In this document: positions 26,803 to 35,744 of the stretch, in pieces
Position numbering within the stretch: the stretch's first letter is position 1
Layout: the number at the start of each line of letters is the position of its first letter
NCBI RefSeq assembly: GCF_000717055.1
Contig: NZ_JNXI01000016.1
Span: forward strand, 310,001-374,000
Source: Streptomyces iakyrus
GTDB lineage: Bacteria > Actinomycetota > Actinomycetes > Streptomycetales > Streptomycetaceae
DNA length: 64,000 nt
Direction of reading: 5' to 3'
Translations under genes and position numbers: made by a program
The notes under the pieces: generated by a model
Databases searched by the model: none
Told to the model about the DNA's origin: nothing
What the model saw: only the letters and a program-made list of their open reading frames with translations

Positions 26803-28331
26803 TTGACACCACCACCGATCAGCTCGGCGGCCTTCTCACCGACCATGAGGACTCCGATCATCGGGTTGACGGTGGTCATCGTGGGGAACACGGAGGCGTC
26901 GGCGATGCGGATGCCCTCCAGGCCGCGGACGCGCAGCTCGGGGTCGACGACGGCCTCCCGGTCGTCGGCGGCGCCCATCTTGCAGGTGCCGGCGGGGTGG
27001 TAGACGGTGTGCGCGACCTTGCGGGCGTACTCGCTGAGCTCCTCGTCACCGGTGACGTCCGGGCCGGGGGCCACCTCGCGCTTGAGCCAGCCGGCCAGCG
27101 GCTCGGTCTTGGCGATCTCGCGGGCGATCTTGATGCCGTCCACGAGGGTCCTGCCGTCGTAGTCGTCCTCGTCGGTGAAGTAGCGGAAGTCCAGGGCGGG
27201 CTTGACCTCGGGGTCGGCGCTGGTCAGGTACAGCCGGCCGCGGCTCTTCGGCTTGGGGATGTTCGGGGTCATGGAGACGCCGAACTCCGGCCGCCGGTAG
27301 CCCAGTCGCTCCGGGTTGTCCGTGAAGGGGATCTGGTAGAAGTGGAACATCAGGTCGGGGTGCGCCAGTTCGGGGTCGCGGCGCACGAACAGGCCCGCGT
27401 CGGAGTCCATCGCGGAGTTCTCCGGGATGGGCCCGTTGGTCTCCCAGACGATGACGGACTCCGGGTGGTCGAGGAGGTTCTCGCCGACGCCCGGCAGGTC
27501 GTGCGTGACGGGGATGCCGAGCTTCTCCAGGTCGGCCTTGGGTCCGATGCCGGAGTGCATCAGCAGCCGGGGCGAGTCGACGGCGCCGGCGCACAGCAGC
27601 ACCTCGTTGCGTGCCTTGACGAGGATCTCCTCGCCGTCCTTGGTCCGCACGTGCACGCCCTCGGCGCGGTTGCCGTCGAGCTGAAGCTTGTGCGCCCAGG
27701 TCTCCAGCAGGATCGTCAGGTTGGGCCGCTCGTCCATCACCGGGTGCAGGTACGCCACCGACGCCGAGGACCGCTTGTTGTTCTCGGGGTGGTAGGCGAG
27801 GTCGAAGAAGCCGACGCCCTCGGTGAAGGGCTTCTTGTTGAAGCCGTCGACGCGCGGCACGCCCAGCGCTTCCTGGGCGGCGTCGACGAAGTCGCGGGCG
27901 ATGGCGTTCCGGTCCTTCTCGTCGACCGGGACGATGTTGTTGAGCAGCCGGGCGAAGTACGCCTCCATCTGCACCGCGCCCCAGCCCTTGGCGCCGGCGT
28001 CCTCCCACTCGTCCCAGTCGGCGGGCAGCGGCTTGAAGGCGATCAGGGTGTTGTGCGAGGAGCAGCCGCCCAGGACGCGGGCCCGACTGTGCCGGATATG
28101 CGAGTTTCCGCGTGGCTGTTCGGTGGTGGGGTAGTCGTAGTCGAGTTCGCCGCCGAGCAGGCCCATCCAGCGGCGCAGGGTCAGTACGTCGTCACGGCCG
28201 ACGTCACTGGGGCCGCCCTCGATGACGGCGACGGTGACGTCCGGGTTCTCGGTCAGGCGGGAGGCGATCACGGAACCTGCGGTTCCGCCGCCTATCACGA
28301 CATAGTCGTACTCATGACTGGTGTGGGACAT
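26799..28331 (-). CDS. GMC-family FAD oxidoreductase (choline dehydrogenase-like)
   Basis: A 510-residue GMC flavoprotein. FAD-binding [13 protein letters not shown] at the N-terminus, the GMC signature region [17 protein letters not shown] and the C-terminal [12 protein letters not shown] with [15 protein letters not shown] carry the expected catalytic His residues. Beside an aldehyde dehydrogenase and a betaine transporter, the likely job is choline to betaine aldehyde oxidation. The ATG at 28331 has GGAG about 10 bases upstream; the long open extension to 29912 is antisense-like readthrough of the aldehyde dehydrogenase. Other GMC substrates (alcohols, ethanolamine derivatives) remain possible. 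Confidence 0.88.
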
Positions 28332-28444
28332 GGCGTACTTGCTCCAGTGGGGATGAAGTGAACAGGCTCGGGGACGGGGACGTTCAGCCCGGGGTGTGGG
28401 GGTCAGCCCGGGATGAGGGGTCGGCGGCCCGGCGGGGTGTGGGG

Positions 28445-29965
28445 TCAGCCCGCGAACCAGCGCACCGGCTTGGGAGCGAGGTTCTGGTAGACGTGCTTGG
28501 TCTCCCGGTACTCGGCGAGTCCGGCGGGGCCGAGTTCGCGGCCCACTCCGCTCTTGCCGAAACCGCCCCATTCCGCTTGCGGCAGGTAGGGGTGGAAGTC
28601 GTTGATCCAGATCGTGCCGTGGCGCAGCCGGCCGGCCACGCGGCGGGCGCGGCCCGCGTCGGCGGTCCAGACGCCGCCCGCGAGTCCGTACTCGGTGTCG
28701 TTGGCGAGGGCGACGGCCTCGTCCTCGGTGCGGAAGGTCTCGACGGTGAGGACCGGCCCGAAGACCTCCTCCCGGATGACGCGCATCTCGCGGTGGCAGT
28801 GGTCGAGGACGGTCGGCTCGTAGAAGTAGCCGTTCTCGGGGCGCTGCGGGGACGGCTCGGGGCGCTTGCCGCCGGAGCGGAGCACCGCGCCCTCCTTGAG
28901 GGCGGACTCGACGTACATCTCGACCTTGGCTCGCTGCTGCTCGGAGACGAGCGGGCCACACTCGACGCCGTCCTCGGTGCCGCGGCCGAGGCGGATCTTC
29001 TCGGCGCGCCGGGCGAGTTCGGTGACGAAGCGGTCCCGGACGGACTCCTCGATGATGAGGCGGGCGCCCGCCGAGCAGACCTGGCCGCTGTGGATGAAGG
29101 CGGCGTTGAGGGCCTGGTCGACGGCGGTGTCGAAGCCCTCCTCGGTGGCGCAGGCGTCGGCGAAGACGACGTTGGGGTTCTTGCCGCCGAGTTCGAGGGC
29201 GACCTTCTTGACGGTGGGCGCGGCGGCCTGGGCGACCTTGGTGCCGCTGACCAGGCCGCCGGTGAAGGAGACCAGGTCGACGTCGGGGTGCTCGGACAGG
29301 CGCGCGCCGACGGAATGCCCCGGGCCGGTGACGATGTTGGCGACGCCCTCGGGGAGCCCGGCCTCGACGAGCAGGTCGATGAGCGCGATCGTCGTCATCG
29401 GGGTGATCTCGCTCGGCTTGATGACGAAGGTGTTGCCGGCGGCGAGGGCGGGGGCGATCTTCCAGCTGGCCTGGAGCAGCGGGTAGTTCCAGGGCGTGAT
29501 CATCGCGCAGACACCGATCGGCTCGTGCACGACGACGCTGTGGACGTCGGCCGAGCCGGCGTCCACGACCCGGCCGGGGGCCTCTCCGGCGACCAGGTCG
29601 GCGAAGTAGCGGAAGGCGTCGGCGACGCAGTCGATGTCGACGCGGCCCTCCTCGACGGTCTTGCCCGCGTCCTGGGCCTCCAGCCGGCCGAGCTGCTCGC
29701 GGTCCCGCACGAGGAGATCGGCGACGCGGCGCAGCAGCGCGGCCCGCTCGGGGACGGGCGTGTGCGGCCACGGCCCCTCGTCGAAGGCGCGCCGGGCGGC
29801 GGCGATCGCCAGGTCGGTGTCCTTCTCGTCGCCCTCCGCGACCACGGCGAAGGGCAGGGCGTCCGCGGGGTCGAGGATCTCGCGGGTGGCCCCGGAGGTG
29901 GCCGCCCGCCACTCTCCTCCCGCATGGATGGTTTCGCGTGCCTGAAGTTCGGTACTTTCCGCCAT
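28445..29965 (-). CDS. Aldehyde dehydrogenase (betaine aldehyde dehydrogenase-like)
   Basis: A 506-residue NAD(P)-dependent aldehyde dehydrogenase. Conserved blocks are ITPWNYPLLQASWKIAPALA, the general-base Glu in VALELGGKNPNVVF, and the nucleophile Cys in HSGQVCSAGARL. EVFGPVLTV and FGKSGVGRELG complete the fold. As first gene of the operon it probably oxidises betaine aldehyde made by the GMC enzyme to glycine betaine. A 113-base spacer with two CTGACCCC(C)ACACCCCG copies separates it from the GMC gene. Confidence 0.9.
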   Translation of the reverse strand: MAESTELQARETIHAGGEWRAATSGATREILDPADALPFAVVAEGDEKDTDLAIAAARRAFDEGPWPHTPVPERAALLRRVADLLVRDREQLGRLEAQDAGKTVEEGRVDIDCVADAFRYFADLVAGEAPGRVVDAGSADVHSVVVHEPIGVCAMITPWNYPLLQASWKIAPALAAGNTFVIKPSEITPMTTIALIDLLVEAGLPEGVANIVTGPGHSVGARLSEHPDVDLVSFTGGLVSGTKVAQAAAPTVKKVALELGGKNPNVVFADACATEEGFDTAVDQALNAAFIHSGQVCSAGARLIIEESVRDRFVTELARRAEKIRLGRGTEDGVECGPLVSEQQRAKVEMYVESALKEGAVLRSGGKRPEPSPQRPENGYFYEPTVLDHCHREMRVIREEVFGPVLTVETFRTEDEAVALANDTEYGLAGGVWTADAGRARRVAGRLRHGTIWINDFHPYLPQAEWGGFGKSGVGRELGPAGLAEYRETKHVYQNLAPKPVRWFAG

Positions 29966-30001
29966 GATCGCTCTTCGCCTTCCAATCCTGATCAGCGCCC
30001 C

Positions 30002-30020
30002 TGTGTCACATTCGTGTCAC
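30002..30020 (-). promoter_or_regulatory. Direct repeat GTGACAC-N4-GTGACAC upstream of the betaine operon
   Basis: On the minus strand two GTGACAC heptamers are spaced one helical turn apart, about 37 bases before the aldehyde dehydrogenase ATG. A third GTGACAC lies at about 30087-30093. The spacing suggests a repressor or activator site, but the protein is unknown. Confidence 0.4.
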
Positions 30021-30156
30021 TAAGAGACCGAGTTCGCCTGCCCGACTCCCTCGGATGCATGCGCGTCGATGGCCGAAAGTGCGCTGTGTCACGGGAGATG
30101 TGGACAAACAGGAACAAAAGGTGCGGAGAGTCGGCTCGCCGGCCCGTACAAAGCCC

Positions 30157-30192
30157 GCAGGCCCCGCACCGGACAACCGGTGCGGGGCCTGC
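30157..30192. terminator. Terminator hairpin after mdh
   Basis: A perfect 16-bp stem, GCAGGCCCCGCACCGG / CCGGTGCGGGGCCTGC, with a 4-base ACAA loop, 24 bases beyond the mdh stop. There is no U-tract, as is usual in Streptomyces. Confidence 0.85.
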
Positions 30193-30216
30193 GTACGGAA
30201 TTCCGAGCGGCTCGGG

Positions 30217-31287
<1,071 letters not shown>

Positions 31288-31392
31288 TCAGCGGTCAGGC
31301 TATCGCGCATCCGGGATCTCGTACGTCCGGGTCGGTGTGGCCCGGCCCACAACTCCGGCCCGCCCTCGGGCGCGCACCCGCCCCCACGCGAG

Positions 31393-31435
31393 AGGCGGCC
31401 GCCCGTCCGGGAGAGGAGGACGAAGGCGGCCGCCT
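31393..31435. terminator. Hairpin between mdh and the HTH-DUF2690 gene
   Basis: AGGCGGCCGCC and GGCGGCCGCCT pair over 11 bp, and the inner CGTCC/GGACG adds 5 bp with a small bulge. It lies 130 bases after the HTH-DUF2690 stop. The rest of the 358-base gap (31207-31564) shows only the mdh leader and palindrome; no small gene is supported. Confidence 0.55.
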
Positions 31436-31564
31436 GGGGGGATACCGACCATGCCGGACTCCCGTGGGGGTACGGTTCGCGTGCCCCCGATCCGGGCGGG
31501 CATTCCTCCCCTTCGGAAATTCCTCACCCGGGCCGGTGGCACCACTGCGCGCCGGGGACGTGTC

Positions 31565-32887
31565 CTAGTCGGTGCAGCCCTTTCCACCGGCCGTCAGCGT
31601 CGCGCAGGCCTTGGCGTCGGCGGCACCCTTCACGGCGACCATCGGGGTGTAGGCGATGGTGTCGCCGGCCGCGGTGATGCTGCCGGTCTGCTTCGCCTTG
31701 CCCGCGCTGATCTCGACCTCGTCGCCCTGCGCGGCCTGGGTGATACGCCCCCAGGCCGCCTTGCAGGTCTTGCTGTAGCGGACCTCGACCGTGGCCGTGC
31801 CGACGGTCGCCGTCTGCGCGGTGGTCACCAGGTCACCGCTGCACCCCATGGCCTCGGCGTCCTTGCCGGTGCAGCTGTCGCCGCTGCACTTCACCCCGGG
31901 CGGCAGCTTGGGGTCGGTGCTGGCGGTCGGCGAGGGCGACTTGGCGCCGCCCTTGGCCTCGTCGTCGCCACCGCCGCCGGTGAGGTAGAACGCGCCGGCG
32001 ATCACCACCAGCACACCGACGACACCCGCGACGAAGGTCGTGGTCCGCTTCTTGCCCGCCGGGGCGGAGGGAGCGCGGCGGGTCCCGCCGGCACCACCGC
32101 CGCCCGGGCCACCGGCCCGGGCCGGGACGGCGTCCCGCGGTTCGCCGTACGAGCCGGCCCCGGCGCCGGGAGTCCGGCCGCCGGGCGATCCTGCGGGGGT
32201 TCCGGGACGCGAGCCGGGCCGGGATCCCCGGTCCGCACCGGGTCCGGCGGAACGGCCGCCCGCCGGCGACGGGCCCTGGTAACCGGCCAGTCCCCACGAG
32301 TTGACCTCGGGCGCGGCGGTCCGGCCGCTCTCCTCCCGCACGCCCGCGCCGCTGGAGTCCTGGACCTCGGGGGCCGTCGGCTGCGAGGGCACGGTCGGGG
32401 CCACGCCGGCCGGCCCCGCGATGCCCGGCGTGACCGTGGTGCCGCCGCTACGGCGGGCGGGCTTGCCGCCTCCGGCCGAGGCCGCTCTGCCCTCGCCCGC
32501 CGAGGCCGCCTTGCCACCGGCCGAGGGGTCGGTGAAGTCCTGCCCGCCGAACTCCCCGAGCGCGGCGCGCGCCTGGGAGATCCGTATGGCCTCCATCGTC
32601 ATGTCGTGCCGCATCTCCGAGCGGCTCCAGGCGCGCTCGGCGAGCTCCCACATGGTGGTCAGGTGCACCGGATTGGTGCCGGTGACCTCGGCCAGGGCCA
32701 CGATCGCGCCCTTCGGCGCGAGCAGCCGGCCGTTCAGGTAACGCTCCCACGACGTCTTGCTGTAACCCGTGCGGTCCGCCACCGAGGCGATGCTCAGACC
32801 GCTGCGGTCCACGAGCCTGCGCAGCTGACTGGTGAACTCCCTGATCTGCGGATCGAGCTCATCCGGCAAGGCCTTCCAACGAGGCAT
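31565..32887 (-). CDS. HTH (XRE-type) protein with one TM helix and extracellular DUF2690 domain
   Basis: A 440-residue transmembrane protein. Residues about 15-75 form a helix-turn-helix (LRRLVDRSGLSIASVADRTGYS, SWERYLNGRLLAP). A long Gly/Pro/Ser-rich region follows, then a TM helix near 290 (TFVAGVVGVLVVIAGAFYL). The C-terminal about 100 residues are a Cys-rich extracellular DUF2690 domain (VKCSGDSCTGKDAEAMGCSGD, YSKTCKAAWGRI). The layout puts a DNA-binding domain inside the cell and a disulfide-bonded domain outside. ATG 32887 follows GGGGGAG. Family name is sure; role in signalling is inference. Confidence 0.87.
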   Translation of the reverse strand: MPRWKALPDELDPQIREFTSQLRRLVDRSGLSIASVADRTGYSKTSWERYLNGRLLAPKGAIVALAEVTGTNPVHLTTMWELAERAWSRSEMRHDMTMEAIRISQARAALGEFGGQDFTDPSAGGKAASAGEGRAASAGGGKPARRSGGTTVTPGIAGPAGVAPTVPSQPTAPEVQDSSGAGVREESGRTAAPEVNSWGLAGYQGPSPAGGRSAGPGADRGSRPGSRPGTPAGSPGGRTPGAGAGSYGEPRDAVPARAGGPGGGGAGGTRRAPSAPAGKKRTTTFVAGVVGVLVVIAGAFYLTGGGGDDEAKGGAKSPSPTASTDPKLPPGVKCSGDSCTGKDAEAMGCSGDLVTTAQTATVGTATVEVRYSKTCKAAWGRITQAAQGDEVEISAGKAKQTGSITAAGDTIAYTPMVAVKGAADAKACATLTAGGKGCTD

Positions 32888-33205
32888 TGCTCCCCCACCT
32901 TCCCCCCGTACGTGCTGATATTTCTCGCGCTGTTCGCCCCGCGCGTGGCGGCCTCGGCCGAGTCCCCGTTCTGGATACCCACAGGGATGCGCCCAGTCAG
33001 GATCTCAGTTCCCTGACGGGGGGCGCACAGGAGCATGGTGACCGCGCGCGGTACACCCTGGACCGTCCTGATTGTCCCTGCCAACCCCCGCGTCGCACCA
33101 CTTTGTGCGGTATCGGAAGCGAGACGTACCGGAACTGTCACTTCCGTGCCACAGCGCTCTGACAGCCGTTGAACAGGCCGTTCGCCGTGCAGGAGGGTGG
33201 TGCGT
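32888..33205. other. Intergenic region with no recognised gene
   Basis: About 318 bases between the HTH-DUF2690 start and the terminator of the DUF3017 gene. It is less GC-rich than its surroundings and should hold the HTH gene promoter. A near-palindrome GGTGACCGCGCGCGGTACACC lies at about 33036. I see no RNA motif or plausible coding region. Confidence 0.5.
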
Positions 33206-33249
33206 GACGGCGGCCCGTCCTTCCTCGGGGGAGAGGACGGGCCGCCGTC
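33206..33249. terminator. Terminator hairpin after folD-DUF3017
   Basis: A perfect 15-bp stem, GACGGCGGCCCGTCC / GGACGGGCCGCCGTC, with a 14-base loop, beginning 4 bases beyond the DUF3017 stop on the minus strand. Confidence 0.85.
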
Positions 33250-33252
33250 CCG

Positions 33253-33786
33253 TCACTCGTTGGTGACCGTGAAGTGCAGGGTGTCCTTCAGGAACGGGAT
33301 CTGCAGCCAGGGTTCCGGCTGTGCCATCAGCGCCAGCATGACGATCACGGTGCCCAGCACGCCGTACGTGACGATGTCCGTGAACCGGGAGCGGACGGCG
33401 AGCATGCCGACGTCCGGCAGCAGCCAGCGCAGCGCGCCGCCGCCCAGCAGGGCGGCACCGATCAGCAGCGTCCCGATCCGGAACTGGCCGAACGCCGTGA
33501 CCAGCAGTCCGAGCCCGGCCAGACCCAGCACGGCGAGCACGGGCCACTGCCGCGCCGGCGCGGGAGCGTCCCGGGGCGCGGCCCGGCCGCCGCCCTCGGG
33601 CCGCGCGGTGTCCTTGGTGAACAGCGGGAAGCGCCGGGTGACCCGACGCGGCCGCCCTTCGGCGTCGGGCGCGCTGATGGGGTCCCGGACGGTGATGTCC
33701 TCCGGCGCCTCGTGCCCGCCCGGGGCCTCGTGCCCGCCCGGCGCCGGGGCCTCGTGCCCGCTCGGGGTCCGGTGATCAGCCGACAC
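33253..33786 (-). CDS. DUF3017 membrane protein
   Basis: A 177-residue protein. The first about 75 residues are polar and include a GGHEAP repeat ([20 protein letters not shown]). Three hydrophobic helices follow: [39 protein letters not shown] and [22 protein letters not shown]3017 is an actinobacterial family of unknown function commonly next to folD. The GTG start overlaps the folD stop by 11 bases, so it is co-translated with folD. Confidence 0.87.
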   Translation of the reverse strand: MSADHRTPSGHEAPAPGGHEAPGGHEAPEDITVRDPISAPDAEGRPRRVTRRFPLFTKDTARPEGGGRAAPRDAPAPARQWPVLAVLGLAGLGLLVTAFGQFRIGTLLIGAALLGGGALRWLLPDVGMLAVRSRFTDIVTYGVLGTVIVMLALMAQPEPWLQIPFLKDTLHFTVTNE

Positions 33787-34630
33787 TGCGCTCCGCCGCC
33801 TCGACCACGTTCACGAGCAGCTGGGCGCGGGTCATCGGGCCGACTCCGCCGGGGTTCGGGGAAATGAAGCCGGCGACCTCGGCGACGCCGGGGTGGACGT
33901 CGCCCACGATCTTGCCCTCGGCGCTGCGCGAGACGCCCACGTCGAGGACGGCCGCGCCGGGCTTCACGTCCTCGGCGCGGATCAGGTGGGCGGAACCGGC
34001 CGCGGCGACGATGATGTCCGCGCGCTTGAGGTGCGCCGACAGGTCGCGGGTGCCGGTGTGGCACTGGGTCACGGTGGCGTTCTCGCTGCGGCGGGTGAGC
34101 AGCAGCGGCATCGGCCGGCCGATGGTCACACCGCGCCCGACGACCACGACCTCGGCGCCCTTGATCTCCACGCCGTAGCGGCGCAGCAGCGTCAGCACGC
34201 CGTTCGGGGTGCAGGGCAGCGGGGCGGGCTCGTTGAGGACGAGGCGGCCCAGGTTCATCGGGTGCAGCCCGTCCGCGTCCTTGTCCGGGTCCATCAGTTC
34301 CAGGATGCGGTTCTCGTCGATGCCCTTGGGAAGCGGCAGTTGCACGATGTAGCCGGTGCAGGCCGGGTCCTCGTTCAGCTCGCGGACGGCCGCCTCGATC
34401 TCCTCCTGGGTCGCCGTGGCGGGCAGTTCGCGCTGGATGGAGGCGATGCCCACCTGCGCGCAGTCGCGGTGCTTGCCGGCGACGTACTTCTGGCTGCCGG
34501 GGTCGTCCCCGACCAGGATCGTGCCGAGGCCGGGCGTGACGCCCTTCTCCTTCAGCGCCGCCACGCGGGCGGTCAGATCGGACTTGATCGCGGCTGCGGT
34601 GGCCTTGCCATCGAGAATCTGGGCGGTCAT
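33776..34630 (-). CDS. folD: Methylene-THF dehydrogenase / methenyl-THF cyclohydrolase
   Basis: A 284-residue bifunctional FolD. The catalytic Lys region [37 protein letters not shown] and the NADP motif [17 protein letters not shown] are all present, plus [12 protein letters not shown] at the C-terminus. It interconverts 5,10-methylene-, methenyl- and 10-formyl-THF, working between GlyA and PurN/PurH, which are all in this window. ATG 34630 has GAGGAT about 10 bases upstream. No ZTP riboswitch is found in its leader. Confidence 0.95.
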   Translation of the reverse strand: MTAQILDGKATAAAIKSDLTARVAALKEKGVTPGLGTILVGDDPGSQKYVAGKHRDCAQVGIASIQRELPATATQEEIEAAVRELNEDPACTGYIVQLPLPKGIDENRILELMDPDKDADGLHPMNLGRLVLNEPAPLPCTPNGVLTLLRRYGVEIKGAEVVVVGRGVTIGRPMPLLLTRRSENATVTQCHTGTRDLSAHLKRADIIVAAAGSAHLIRAEDVKPGAAVLDVGVSRSAEGKIVGDVHPGVAEVAGFISPNPGGVGPMTRAQLLVNVVEAAERSVG

Positions 34631-34728
34631 GGCCCCATCCTCGCGGATGACCCCGCCGCGGTTCCAATCCGCCCGCAATCCGGGCACCGCGGGGTCCGTC
34701 CTCCCGTATCCGCCCATGATCAGCGATG

Positions 34729-34740
34729 TTGCACTTGCAC
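34729..34740 (+). promoter_or_regulatory. TTGCAC-TTGCAC direct repeat between folD and the next gene
   Basis: Two abutting TTGCAC hexamers, followed by AACACA, in the 274-base divergent gap (34631-34904). This may be a regulator site or -35 region for either gene; no matching regulator is known to me. Confidence 0.3.
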
Positions 34741-34904
34741 AACACATCGGGAATGCGGCTGGACAAGCCGGTCAGTGGTGAAGAACGATGACCCGACAAG
34801 TGCCGCGGGCAGCTCAACGGGGGGACGGTCGCAATACTGAAGATTTTCCTCCGTGCGGATGTCGCGCGCGTCCCCGCACTCGGACCAACGGAGGAAAGTC
34901 CCCC

Positions 34905-35486
34905 ATGAGCTACGGCGACCCGAACAACCCCTACGGCGCTCCCCAGGGGCAGCAGCCGCAGCAGCAGCCGGGCTACGGCTACCCGCAGAACCAGGGTCAG
35001 GCTCCCGGCTACGGCTACCCGCAGGCCCCTCCGGTCTCCCCCTACGGCGGCCCCGCCGCGCCGACCACGATGCCCGGCTCGGTGGGCGCGGCCCGCGTGA
35101 TGATGTGGGTCATCGTCGGTCTCCAGGTCGTCGGCATCGCCATCTTCGCCTTCGCCGCCGCGGCCCTCAACGCCGCGAAGGACGACGAGTCCCTCAAGGA
35201 CAACACCGCCTTCCAGGACCTGGTCGGTGACTCGACCGGCGTGATCTGGGGCTACGTGGTGTTCGGCCTGGCCTGGCTGGTGTTCGCCGCCGTCCTGGCG
35301 ACGAAGTTCAAGAACGGCGGCAACGGCGCCCGGATCACCATCCTGGTCTTCGCCATCATCACGGCGGTCCTCGGCATCTACCCGTTCGTCATCGTGGGCC
35401 TGGTGCACACGGTCCTCGCCATCCTGGTGGCCGTCTTCGTCGGCAACGCCAACGGCAAGGCCTGGTTCAACCGGCCCCGCTACTGA
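34905..35486 (+). CDS. Membrane protein with Pro/Gln/Gly/Tyr-rich N-terminal tail
   Basis: A 193-residue protein. Residues 1-60 are low complexity, built on PGYGYPQ (two copies) and PYGxP motifs typical of Streptomyces membrane proteins. Three or four hydrophobic helices follow (VMMWVIVGLQVVGIAIFAFA, GVIWGYVVFGLAWLVFAAVL, ITILVFAIITAVLGIYPFVI, HTVLAILVAVFVGNANG). The start has GGAGGAAAG upstream. Function unknown; the tail suggests a cytoplasmic protein-protein contact region. Confidence 0.85.
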   Translation: MSYGDPNNPYGAPQGQQPQQQPGYGYPQNQGQAPGYGYPQAPPVSPYGGPAAPTTMPGSVGAARVMMWVIVGLQVVGIAIFAFAAAALNAAKDDESLKDNTAFQDLVGDSTGVIWGYVVFGLAWLVFAAVLATKFKNGGNGARITILVFAIITAVLGIYPFVIVGLVHTVLAILVAVFVGNANGKAWFNRPRY

Positions 35487-35527
35487 ACGGACCGGTCCAC
35501 CGGACCAGTTCACGCCATTCACTTCCA

Positions 35528-35565
35528 AGGGCCGTGTCTCACCCGTACGAGGGGGGCACGGCCCT
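35528..35565. terminator. Hairpin after the PGYGYPQ membrane protein gene
   Basis: AGGGCCGTG (35528-35536) pairs with CACGGCCCT (35557-35565) over 9 bp with a 20-base loop, 41 bases beyond the stop. GGTCC-ACC-GGACC just before may add a second small stem. Confidence 0.55.
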
Positions 35566-35618
35566 GGTGCGTCGCCCTAACCTGACGGTGGTAGCTGTTC
35601 AGGCACGGGGAGAGCACC

Positions 35619-35744
35619 TTGTTCAGCATCATCGTGGTACCTCCGCCGACCACGGAGGACGAGCGAAACCGCACCCCCATCAGAAGCACGCGCGGCGCCA
35701 TCCGGATGCCGGGCACCCTCCGCCCGCCCGGGGCGACCCGGTGA
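35619..35744 (+). CDS. Short ORF coupled to the kinase gene (possible remnant)
   Basis: TTG 35619 has GGGGAG seven bases upstream and opens 41 codons: FSIIVVPPPTTEDERNRTPI then an Arg-rich tail ending PPGATR. Its TGA overlaps the kinase GTG (GTGA). The kinase itself has no Shine-Dalgarno, so this ORF probably delivers ribosomes to it. The first 20 residues resemble the start of an FHA-type or other signalling protein, so it may be a shortened gene; that is a guess. Confidence 0.45.
   Translation: MFSIIVVPPPTTEDERNRTPIRSTRGAIRMPGTLRPPGATR

Noticed and set aside
34631..34760. ZTP riboswitch sought upstream of folD
   Set aside because: The conserved GTGACTGG and CTGGGC blocks are absent.
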